A stretch of DNA of 64,000 nucleotides, taken from assembly GCF_963678635.1 (NCBI RefSeq), contig NC_087064.1, positions 53,402,684-53,466,683 on the forward strand. The letters run 5' to 3'. The notes beneath the pieces are model-generated. The model was not told the origin of the DNA. It was given only the letters and a program-made list of their open reading frames with translations, and ran no database searches. This document shows, piece by piece, positions 1-10,036 of this stretch (positions within the stretch are counted from its first letter, which is position 1; each line of letters begins with the position of its first letter). Origin of the DNA: Symsagittifera roscoffensis (Eukaryota > Xenacoelomorpha > Acoela > Convolutidae). Made by a program: the position numbers and the translations under genes.

Positions 1-3000
1 TAAATGAGAATTCTGACTGAAAACAATTTGTAGTAATACATTTTTCCCGTGCGCGAGAACAATCGATTCTTTGTTTTTTATTTTAGTAAAATGTCAAATG
101 TAACCCCTGGATTTTTCATTTTGTATGTTAGTTTTAACGTTTTCCACTCTGATTTTGGAGTTTAATTTTGGCTTGAATTGGTGAACTTTACTTGTACCTT
201 CATTTACTTCGAGCTTAATGCTCTCCATCCCGAACCAAACGCGCAGTACTTCGTCGTTAATAATTTGCCTTCATCTTGAACAGAGGCAAACAATGTTGTG
301 TCATCTGCAAAAACGGATATTTTCTAATTGGTACAGAGTTTAAGAATATCGTTCATAGAAAGCAGGAGCGATGGAGACCAAGAACCAAACCCTTCGGCAC
401 GCCACGCTCTATCTTAAATTTCAACAATTATCGAACAATTCAGTATCAACACTTTTCAAGAAGAATTGAGTGATCAGCGCTTTGAACAAATCAATAAAGG
501 TACGTGCGACATCGTTTTTAGCTGATAAACTGTTCGAAGTGGTCTCGTTAACATCCAAATTGCAGGTTGTTCGAGGTATTTGTTTTTTGCTAGTTTTCCC
601 CTATATTCACAAAGTACTGTTTATTTTTGACGGGATCGAACTCTACTCTCTGCTTAGTGAGAACACCATCAATTTCTTTGGTTGGAGCAAACTTTATGCA
701 CTGTCCTTTCATTGGTATTTTTTGTTTCCGTAGTAAGTGGTTTTAATTGTTTTGATTAACATTTTTCCTATATTTTTTTTGTTTTGTTAAAAACTTCCCA
801 AGCTCCTACAGATTTTCATTCAAATTTTGTTTCAAAATTTTTTTCCTCTTGCTCACGCAATTCTTGTGATTAGGAAGGAAAATTTTTTTTTTCTGGTATT
901 ATTTCATTCGTAGCTGATCGTTTAATTTAGAATATGCGTAAATTTTTCAATTGAAGTCTTTTGAAGGGTCTGTAAAACTTTTTTAACGTGAAAAATCATT
1001 TTGTTCTTTTTCAATCAAAGCTTCTCATATGTAAAAGGTTATACCATGATGATCTGATAGCAGTACTTAATGATTCAGCTGAACGAGCAAAACTTGTGAA
1101 AATAGAATATCCAGGTCTGTGATTTAGCTGCGTCTCTAGTTGGGTTACTAGTTAATCTTGGTTGCAAGCCTTTAATTAATAGTGTGCCGAGAATTTTTTG
1201 ATTGTTTTTTTCATCTTAATCAATTTTATAGTTATATATCCACAAAGTATGTGATTGCAATTAAGTTGGTTGCTTACACTTTCTCCCTCCCTCTATTATC
1301 ATTTTAATCGATACAAATTTTTAGTGATGACATGTAGTCCGCTTTATGGTTTAATCTTCGTTTTGTTTTTTGATATATATTCCCTACGGCCCCGCCTTTT
1401 TTTGATCTATGTATGCAATAATTTTTCATAAAAATTAAAAACTAGCGCAATATTGTTTGTATTTTCATTGCACCAAGTCTTGCACCAAAAAACTGTATTT
1501 ACACCGCGGAAGACAGAGTAGCGCTTATTGAGAGCCTGATAGAACCATGAACTCCATACTTACAATACTTAAACAGATAGTTTCTGATATGTGAGACGCA
1601 ACACCTTGAAAGTCGCAGTTAAGGATTCGAACTCATTCTCAGTTGCAGGTTGATAACAGCGGAAGTCGCAGTGTTCCATAACAAAAAACTGTTCACCTGT
1701 ATGAAAGTTATTTGTTGTCGCGGAAGTTGCAGCAACCAAATTTCAAACTCAAATGAAAAAAAAAAGAAAACAATAAAAAAAACACTATCTTTTTTTTAAG
1801 AGAAACTTTATAAAAAAATTAAAATTTCAAAGTTAAAGCATGGTTTTTATATTCTTTGCTTGAAAGGAGTTGAAAAACGACAAAGTTCTATCTTTACTCT
1901 TATAGTACAAATACTTAATCAGAAAAAATGCATCTTTACAAATAGAGTCTCTGCTGAGTTCAATCTTCCTGCGGAGAATTCATTTACAGTCTATTTTCTC
2001 CTCAGAAAAAGCTCTAGTCTACAAACAAAAGATTTCGAGTTCTTTTCGGGAACTAATTTCTCCAATTTTTCATTTAATGTTTTCCTCCGCTTTCTCCATA
2101 AAAGCCTTTTTCTAGTCTGGAGATAGAGAAAATTCAATCTCATACTTTGTTCGTTGCCAAAAAGTCGTCTTTGTTTCCTTACAGTTATAATCACTTTTTA
2201 AAATTCAATAGACTGAAGCAATGAAACTTTTTTTATTATTGTCGTGTTTTCCACTTTACTGAGATGCGGTTTTCAACGTAAAAAATGTCGTCTTAAACTG
2301 AAAATGTTTGCTTGTTGTTCAATTTCAGTTTTTTCCAAGCTACTTTTATCAGTTACTCATTTTTGTTACTCACTTTATGTTACTCAATTTTTTGCCTGCA
2401 ACCATTTTCCTAATCTATTCAGAGCCTTTGGGAGGAAAGTGGGTTGAGGTGAGAAGAAAATTAGGGGTGGACAAAATTGTATGTTTTTAAACATACACTC
2501 ATTTTGCAAAATTTCTGCATTAATCATTTGATGAATGCAGAAATTCTGGCAACATTGTTTTACAGCGCGAAACAAAATTAAAAAGGAAAAAAAACAATTT
2601 AAGTTTTTCTAAATGGATAATAACTATTAAAGTTTTGATTATGAAAATGAGATTATAAGCGATATCTTATTTAATTCTTTGTCTGAGGGCAGCATGGGAA
2701 TCCATTGTTTTGGTAACAATTCAGACCACAAAACTCCAGCATTATTGATATTTTTTTCGTTTTTACTGTATGTGGGCTAAATAAAGTATCCTATCATTCA
2801 TTAAAGTAACTTAAACAGAACAGCTCTTTCTTTTTCTTAAATGTTTTCTGTTACAGCTATCCATGACTCAAACTAGAAAATTCTACAAAAAAATTACATC
2901 TATTGATACTCCTCCAAGTTTTCAGTTTCTCATCATTCAATTTTGAAAAAAAAAAAAGAATTGTTCCTATATGAAAAAATTCTACCCAAATTAACCCTAT

Positions 3001-3573
3001 CTGAAAAAAAAAGTTAACCCTATCTGCGAATTAACACAATCTTTGAAAACAGGTTTAACCCTATCTGAGAAAATAGATAAGCCCCTTTCTGATTAACCCT
3101 ATCTATCTGACAAAAACTAATGCGTTTTTTTTGCTATTTTTTCACTTGTCTCTCATTTGGCAAACTAAATTAAGGTTAAACTCAAAAATTCAAAAACAAA
3201 ACCGCACTAAAAACTAAGTTTGAATTATGATCAACTTTCAAATCACTTTTTTGCGACTCTGCTACGAAATAGGTGAGACTGATCAAATTTCATAGGTCTT
3301 GTTATTTTTGGTACTTTCCCCAGCAAAAAACTTTTTCCATAGAAACATAACATGAGCTAAAAAACCTGGTCATTTGACAAGTTTAAAAGAAAACATGCTA
3401 TTAATCACGCATTTTTTCCTCTTGTTAAAACTTTTTGGCCAAGGGAAAAGGCAAGCACATTTTAATCATGGAAACAGCAGCGTTTGTCATAAAAATTTGA
3501 AAAATCGAATTTAGTGTTTTTCTCTTGGTAATAAATTGTGGATTTTTTTAAAATTGGGCTTCATCACATTATA
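1..3573. other. Non-coding AT-rich stretch, no gene supported
   Basis: I see no convincing coding exon on either strand. Short open frames here lack homology, codon bias and splice context. If the proline-rich gene at 4401-5699 continues leftwards, this is its intron or 3' flank. A small cluster of the word TTAACCCTATCTG occurs at 2991-3104 (separate entry). Confidence 0.6.
2991..3104. repeat. Cluster of TTAACCCTATCTG words
   Basis: Four exact copies of the 13-mer TTAACCCTATCTG lie within about 115 bases (from about 2991, 3014, 3055 and 3092), separated by A-rich spacers of unequal length. It contains the CCCTA core of animal telomere repeats, but the spacing is irregular and the core is not reiterated. 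Likely a decayed minisatellite. Confidence 0.5.
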
Positions 3574-3575
3574 TA

Positions 3576-4184
3576 CAGTTCTGATTTAGATTAACCGGAC
3601 AAAATGCGTTAAACTTGAAACTTACCCCAAAAATGGGTCCTTTAGGCTTTTCTTAGTTAATTAAAAATTACGCCGAAAATAACGAGTCAATCACAGAAAT
3701 AGTTATATCAAAGTGAGCCCCTTACGTAGCCCAACAAACTCTAAGAAGGGTATATTCTCCAAAACTTTGTATAAGTTAATTTGTTCTTGTTTGATAGACA
3801 AAAAACGTCGTTTTTACTATATAAAATACCAACTTTTTATTTAAAAACAATTTTTAAACGATTTGCAAATATTTTTTGGAGAATATACCCTTCTTAAAGT
3901 TTGTCGAACTACGTAAGGGGCTCACTTTGATATAAATATGTCTGTGATCGTTTTGTTATTTTCGGCGTAATTTTGATTAACTAAGAAAAGCCAAAATGAC
4001 CCGATTTTGGGGTAAAATTTTGGGCCCGAATTTTGCAAAACTAATTACACCTTATGAATTCTGCCACAATTTTAAGCAAGTTTTGTTATCATAAGTTTTT
4101 TCCTAAACTCAGCGCAATTTGAGAAAAACGCATTTCAAATTTCAAGTTTAACGCGTTTTGTCTGGTTAATTTAATTCAGCGCTG
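3576..4184. mobile_element. Tc1/mariner-like foldback MITE, copy A
   Basis: A 609-bp near-palindrome. The left end CAGTTCTGATTTAGATTAAC is mirrored at the right end, and the two arms of about 290 bp match throughout (for example GGGTATATTCTCCAAAA near 3748 and its complement near 3876). TA dinucleotides flank both ends (3574-3575, 4185-4186), as expected for the Tc1/mariner target. No transposase frame is inside, so it is non-autonomous. Shares subfamily features with copy C at 12334. Confidence 0.85.
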
Positions 4185-4400
4185 TAGTTAAAGCCAAATT
4201 GTTGGCAATATCGGTGAGCTTGAGCAAATTAATTGGTCAAAAACTACAGCTTTTAGGTTAATCAATTTTTTTTTAAAAAAACAGCGAAACGCAAAAACTC
4301 GCCGTCAAAATGAGCAGATTTAGGTTAATCAATTTCGTTCTGTTTCGCTGACCGAAAAGATATTGCCAACAATTTGGCATTTATTATAAATCTTACTTAC

Positions 4401-4475
4401 CCAATCGTGGTGCCTGCTGGACCACAACGACTGGAGGTTGCTGCCCATTTACTCCATAGCCAGGAGGAGGGTACC
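4401..4475 (-). CDS. Proline-rich protein, exon 3
   Basis: 75 nt, same phase as exon 2. Codes for GYPPPGYGVNGQQPP followed by VVVVQQAPRL. Donor GTAAGTAAG. The next exon must lie below 4400 and was not recognised, so it is probably outside the window. Confidence 0.7.
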
Positions 4476-5699
4476 CTAACAAACAAGCCAGTTATCATAC
4501 TATTATAGCAAAGCCTGAAAAGGAAACTCTACCAACTAATGCTGTTATAAAACCCTGAACGATGTCATTGCTTGTTAGTAATAGCTCTTTTAGATCCAGC
4601 TTCTGGTCCATTATACCACGCTTCTCCTTAACTAACCTTAGTGCTCGACTTTTTGCACCAGTCTGTTAGTCTTTACAAATGGGTTACGGATTGAACTAAA
4701 TTTTGAGATTTTGCTTTTTGGTTAGTAAAATAGTCATTTTAGCAAAAAATTTCATTATCGAAGTTTCTGAACAATTTAGGATGGTCGTTAACAGGCACCC
4801 ATTGGATGCCTGTGATCGATGATTGTACGCTTTGAGAAAAATTATTGAGATAAAAAACACAAAAAAGTCCATACAAGTATTCTTACCTTGCCCTGGGTAT
4901 GGCGGGTATACAGCAGGAGCAGGGGGAGGAGGAGCCCCATAATTAGCCTGCGGATGCTGCTGCTGGCCTGTAACACATGAAAATGCATGGCTACTTGTAT
5001 TGATATTAGACTCGTTTACTGTACGAAGAAAGTGAAAATATTTTTTTTTTGCTCATAATGTCTATGAAAAAAGGAACTTAAGTTTATCACCAATTTGACA
5101 CTAATTTTGGTCAGCATATACAACCCTGTATACCAATAGTCAAACCGTATCATTAATTTCATGTATGATGGAAGGAAACAGTAGAGCCCGACAGTGTGCT
5201 TCACTTCTGTTGCTTCAAATTAGTCAGTGAAATAACAAAAATTCTTGTTGCTCCAATCTGCTGAAAACTTAACCGGAACTCAATTGCATATCAATCCATC
5301 TATTTCTTGCATATCAAGCAATCCACTACTGATTTCTGATTATGATTGCAATTATAGGTTTCACTTTCCTTATGTTTCACTGTGTATCTACCTCCGTTTT
5401 TGGTTCACCGATCCTAAAATTGTTCAAAAAGCGCCTCGGGACTAAAACACCCATGTTTTGAGAGGGCAACATACTAAAAACAAAAATCTGTCAAATTTAA
5501 AATTAAATAAAGGTGTCCCTGACTTACTTTGCTGATTAGTAGGATACGGCGGAGCGTTGCCGTACGGGTTAGGGGATGGAGAATTAGTTGGGTACATGGG
5601 GGCCACTGTAGCCGAGGCGTAGGCAGGGGGAGATTGTTGGTCCTGTTGCGCTTGTGGAGCAGTCGGGTTTTTGAAATCAGAATTGTATTGATCTCCCAT
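4401..5699 (-). CDS. Proline-rich N-terminal part of a small (membrane?) protein, 3' end outside window
   Basis: Three exons join in frame on the minus strand: 5528-5699 (ATG at 5697-5699), 4887-4967 and 4401-4475, 328 nt in all, ending one base into a codon. Donors are GTAAGT, GTAAGA and GTAAGT; acceptors end in AG. The 109 readable residues are rich in Pro, Tyr, Gln and Gly, with PPAY, PPYP and PPPGYG motifs, and end in a PPVVVVQQAP segment. Such Pro/Tyr-rich leaders with a run of valines before a short cysteine/membrane domain are typical of LITAF-like and BRI3-like endolysosomal membrane proteins. PPAY could recruit WW-domain ubiquitin ligases. The diagnostic C-terminal exon is not in the window, so family assignment is only a suggestion. 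Confidence 0.7.
4887..4967 (-). CDS. Proline-rich protein, exon 2
   Basis: 81 nt, entering with 2 bases and leaving with 1, which fits both neighbours. Codes for a QQHPQANYGAPPPP-type stretch followed by YPPYPGQ. Acceptor ...TTACAG, donor GTAAGA. Confidence 0.75.
5528..5699 (-). CDS. Proline-rich protein, exon 1
   Basis: Begins with ATG (MGDQYNSDFKN...) and ends one base into a codon before the donor GTAAGT. Contains the PPAY motif. An in-frame read-through past the donor stops within about 30 codons, supporting the splice. Confidence 0.75.
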
Positions 5700-6640
5700 T
5701 TTTGATAGAAGAATTCTAGATTTTTGTAAGCGTATTTATTTTCTTGGTGCGACTAACTGCTTATTTGTACTTCAAATGTTTTTTTTGTAACTGAATGAAA
5801 ACGGTAGCACAAACTGTTACAACACTTGTGTGGCTACAAATATATGTATGTCGCTTTAGCAATTGAATAAAGGCACGGAGCAAAAAATTTTACGGATAGT
5901 AAAAAGGCTGTACGGTTGCATTTGGTTTCACGTGAAAAAAAAAAACAGTTTGTCAAAGAAAGAGAAAAAAACACAATAAGAAACAGCAGGTGGTCGAATT
6001 TTTCAAACAATATATCCTAAGCCAATTATGCAGACAGTACACGATCAAAGCATACAAACAGCTTTCGAGCTTAAAATGGAGCTATAATAAACGCTACAAG
6101 CTCAGATACAGATAAAGACAGAAGAAGACAGATAGAGGTCTCCCAAATACATTTAAAGACAGAAAAAGACATAGAGGTCTCCCAAATATAGATAAAGACA
6201 CAATTTTGACCATGTTTTTTCGACAAATGTGTCGTCTTTGGAACACCGCCCAGTATGTGGGAATTTTTGTGAGCAATTGTTCATATTTGTTAAATTGAGC
6301 AAAGCAGTAACATGAACAACAACTTTTGCAGAAAAACAAGTTAAATTTGTCAAACCATATGTTATCCCTCAAACTGTGAATGAGGACGCTAAAGTTTGTA
6401 AAAAAAACTTTTGGTTTGTTCATAAATAGGTAGTGGATGTATACAAATTTTTATCAGGCAAATATGTCAACTTTGCAAGACAGATGTTACCCCGACGCGT
6501 TCATTGGAGACGCCGATTACCGTAATCCGTTTATGATAAAAATAAGACAAACATCTTTAAAAAAAAATTGAGGTGCATTTTGATTTTTTTATGCGAAACA
6601 ATTGCTTATTGTAACAAATTGTGCAAGCGGCGGCAACAAC
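5700..6640. other. Upstream region of the proline-rich gene
   Basis: Non-coding. Holds the presumed promoter and 5' UTR of the minus-strand proline-rich gene. A short imperfect repeat built on AGACAGA / GAGGTCTCCCAAATA occurs at about 6110-6200 (two copies of 'gaggtctcccaaata' about 38 bases apart). No other element recognised. Confidence 0.5.
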
Positions 6641-7733
6641 AGAAAAAATTGAATTTCGATTGCTCATTTTTAAGACTGAAATTTGGTTAAAGCTAGATGT
6701 CTATGCAAAATTTATTTTTTCAATTATCACTTTGCTTCTTCGCCACGTCTCATCTCTCTTCTACAGTGTTGATTTAAATTATCCGGACAAAACGAACAAA
6801 ACTTGAATTTTCAAACGCGTTTTTCTCAAATTGGGTTAAGATTAGACAAAAATTGAAGAGAACAAAAGTTGCTTAGAATTTGACCAGAATTAATATGGTA
6901 CCATTTTTTCTCCGAAATTCTCAACAAAAATTTTACCCCAAAAATGGGTGATTTTGGCTTTTTTCAATTAATCAAGAATTACGCGGAAACTATTTTGTTA
7001 ATTGATAAGAAAATTATATCACAAGAAGCCTCTTACGCAGCTCAACAAAGTTTAAGAAAAGTTAAATCTCCATAAATTTGCCCAAATTGTTTAAAATATT
7101 CTGGGTTTTATATAGTAAAAATCACATTTACTGACTATCAAGTGAAAATTTTTATCTCTTATACTGGTTTTTGGAGATTTAACCCTCCTTAAACCTTGTT
7201 GAGCTGCGTAAGAGGCTTCTTGTGATATAATTTTCTTATCAATTAACAAAGTAGTTTCCGCGTAATTCTTGATTAATTGAAAAAAGCCAAAATCACCCAT
7301 TTTTGGGGTAAAATTTTTGTTGAGAATTTCGGAGAAAAAATGGTACCATATTAATTCTGGTGAAATTCTAAGCTTTTGTTCTCTTCAGTTTTTGTCTAAT
7401 CTTAACCCAATTTGAGAAAAACGCGTTTGAAAATTCAAGTTTTGTTCGTTTTGTCCGGATAATTTAAATCAGCACTGTATTCCAATAGTCAATTTACATC
7501 AAATGTCTTCGGAAACTTAGTTTGACAACTTACTTTGACAACACAAAAAATTTGAAGTTCGATTGCTCAGTTTTAAGACTGAAAATTGGTTAAAGCTAGA
7601 TGTCTATGCAAAATTAATTTTTCAATTGTCACTTCGCATCTTCGGCACGTCTCATTTTTCTTCGATTCCAATAGTCAATTTATATCAGATGTCTTCGGAA
7701 ACTTACTTTGACAAAGATAAAAAAGACTTATTT
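6641..7733. repeat. Tandem duplication (~175 bp unit), one copy split by a MITE
   Basis: A unit running from TTTCGATTGCTCA... through CACGTCTCAT... to GTCTTCGGAAACTTA is present twice. Copy 1 is 6641-6763 plus 7478-7532, interrupted by the MITE at 6764-7477. Copy 2 is about 7550-7733 and uninterrupted. The copies differ by scattered substitutions. Confidence 0.85.
6764..7477. mobile_element. Tc1/mariner-like foldback MITE, copy B
   Basis: 714-bp palindrome starting CAGTGTTGATTTAAATTATC and ending with its complement, flanked by TA on both sides (6762-6763, 7478-7479). Arms of about 300 bp pair almost without gaps. It belongs to a subfamily with the CGAACAAAAC inner end (shared with copy E). 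The ends are confirmed by the uninterrupted paralogous site at 7664-7665. Confidence 0.9.
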
Positions 7734-8704
7734 TGTTGATCTTGAAAATTTGTGGGGTATTCATCTCTCCCAGCAAAAAATTTTAAGAACAGTTTTTGGA
7801 CATTTTTTCAGATTAATTGTTCAAGTTATGCACAATTAAATACTTGCTCTACGTTTTATCAAAAATTTTCCTTCAGTATTCAAGAATTCACGATTATTCT
7901 AAATATTCCTGGATATTTTTATTTGGAATTCAACAAATTGTTGTCCTATAATTCAAGTTTTGTCATCGGAAATAATTGAAGAAACGTTAAATTACATAGA
8001 CGAGTATATATCTGACCGCGTCGTAAATAATTTTAATGTGTCTTTTTACTTTCGCTCTAACTACAAATACATCCATCTTGAAAATCCCTAGTTGATTTAA
8101 ATCTGATTATTTCATTTTTCATTTCAAGGCAAGAAAAAGAACAGATTACGCTCATTGCAAGAAAATGCCTAACTTGCGATACATGCTAACAAGAACCAAA
8201 AAAGATCAACTGAGGTGACCATTAATAAGTTTTACCGTTTCCTAGCTTTCAATGATCTTGTACCGCACTGTTTGATTGGAAAATTTGGTGGCTTTGCATT
8301 AAAAGATAAGCGTTCTTTATTTAAGCAAAAACAAAAACTGAATTGGTTTACTTCTTTAAACTACTTGCACGTTAACTCCCACACTTCAATTTATTTCTTC
8401 CAAGGTTTTTCAGGGCTTCTCTCGAAAAACTGTAAAATTCAATAAAGATTTTTTCAACAATCTCCTCTTTTTATTTATCTTATTAAAAATTTCTACCCCT
8501 ATGAACAAATACAGTAAATTAGCACCAAGCTTTCTATTGCGAAATCTAATTTTGAGGCATTCTGATTGGTCCCAATTTTGACAATTTTAATCTGCCTTAA
8601 CAATCTTCCCCTTTCTTGATAGAGGGGGAGGTTATCTAGTAGATACTTAAAATAGGAAGTACTTGACGTGTTATTTTTAACAAATTTTAGTAAGGTAATA
8701 CATG
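7734..8704. other. Non-coding intergenic stretch
   Basis: AT-rich sequence without a supported gene. Open frames at 7752-7979 and 8215-8445 show no recognisable protein character and no splice partners. Confidence 0.5.
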
Positions 8705-9085
8705 CGTTTTGTACGGTGACCAGTCAATAAGCAGAATGGTCTAAGAGCAGAATCGGTCCAAGAGCAAAAAAACAGAAAAATATTAGTTGTTTTTACAAGC
8801 TAATCGGTAAATTAATCATTAGAATTGTCAATATTGCCAAACAAACGAATATTTTATGCATAATTTGATCATTTTAATCAAGATTTTTAAAAAATTTCAA
8901 TCAAAAAACCGAATGAAACTATGCTTAAATTATGCATGCATTTTCTGAGTGTTTTTAAGAATTCTGAAAAAATTTATCAATTAGCTCATATAAACTAAAA
9001 AAAGTCAATATTTTTCTGTTTTTCTGCTCTTGAACCCTTTCTGCTTTTGGACCATTCTGCTTATTGCTTCGCCTTCGTTTTGTAC
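8705..9085. mobile_element. Short inverted-repeat element with 10-bp flanking direct repeats
   Basis: An inverted repeat runs from CAATAAGCAGAATGGTC (about 8724) to its complement ending near 9067. The arms share words such as AAGAGCA and ACAGAAAAATATT. The decamer CGTTTTGTAC flanks the unit as a direct repeat (8705-8714 and 9076-9085), as a target duplication would, although the TIR match starts some bases inside. No coding content. A diverged relative with CTGCTTTTGGA words lies at about 9340-9450. Confidence 0.55.
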
Positions 9086-9900
9086 TAACACATCTGATTG
9101 AATTCAAGTTCAAGGACGAAAAAGAATATTGCATAAAGAAATTAACAAGTTTGTTGTACTTAACACTCGAAGTTATTGTGATTGATTTTATTGATTGAGA
9201 TTCAGTCGCTTGTCTAAAAGGAGAAATTGCCTTTTTCATACAACCTGTGTTTTGCCACTTCATCAACTATAACAAAGCAGCGATGCATTGGCAGGTGAGA
9301 ATCAAAAGAAAACAAAACTAGGGAATAGATTGGTAAAAAGCCAGCTTTTTGGCCAAAACTGCTTTTGGAACAGCTCTGCTTTTGGATCTGTTCTGTCTTC
9401 TACCCTTTCAGCTGTTGTAATTTTTGACCTATTCTACTTTTGGTCCAGTTCCTATAACAAAATTGCTGTGAATGAATGTTTATTTACAGGTATTTACATC
9501 AAATTGATTATGCATGCTGTATTATTTCGTCTCATTCAGGGCACACCAAAATCATTTTTTTTCACTCTTTCAAACCCGATAAATTTACAATCAAAGGATG
9601 TCCAAACGACAATGCGACTTGCATGTGTATTAATCCTCGACTATATACACTACTCAATGTCAATGAGTAATTAAAATGATATAATATATACACCATTTTT
9701 GATGAGTTTACAGATGTTTTAATCGCAAGTAGATGATAATGTTTCTGAAGAATAACTCATTTTTTTCTTTCAATTTCTAACCGAAACTTCCATGTGTTAT
9801 GTTATGATTATAGTTTACATTAATCAGTCTGCTCAATGAACTGTTTCTTTTTCCTGATATATTTTTAGTTTGTCACTGTTGTTGTTTATCGGTTGTCTGT
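9086..9900. other. Dynein 3' flank / intergenic region
   Basis: Region downstream of the dynein stop codon. Holds the presumed 3' UTR and end of the dynein transcript plus words related to the inverted repeat at 8705. No protein gene supported. Confidence 0.5.
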
Positions 9901-9905
9901 TTATT
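9900..9905 (-). terminator. AATAAA overlapping the dynein stop codon
   Basis: On the minus strand the end of the CDS reads ATC AAA TAA ACA, so a canonical poly(A) signal AATAAA spans the last codon and the stop. If used, the 3' UTR would be only about 10-30 nt. A weaker ATTAAA lies further on, at about 9717-9722. Confidence 0.35.
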
Positions 9906-10036
9906 TGATGTCGCACAGCAGTGCTACTCCTCTCAAGATCCAGTGGTCTGGGAGCTGTTGGGTCTTCAGGTTCAGTTGGAAGATGAAGTTCAAGTCCGTC
10001 CTGTTTGGCTTCTTGTACACAGGACACGCGTACAGT
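9901..10036 (-). CDS. Dynein exon 50 (last coding exon)
   Basis: Completes a split Lys codon, then reads [15 protein letters not shown] and ends with [10 protein letters not shown] and TAA at 9901-9903. This is the signature C-terminus of DNAH5/DNAH8 chains. Confidence 0.95.

Noticed and set aside
2991-3104. Interstitial telomere repeat
   Set aside because: TTAGGG/CCCTAA is not reiterated in tandem; only single CCCTA cores inside a longer word.
7091-7300. Minus-strand open frame inside MITE copy B
   Set aside because: Lies in the palindromic arm; the complementary arm gives the same artefact. No transposase motifs.
9288-9674. 128-codon open frame as a separate gene
   Set aside because: It starts at a non-ATG codon, has no recognisable domain, and its sequence overlaps inverted-repeat-related words.
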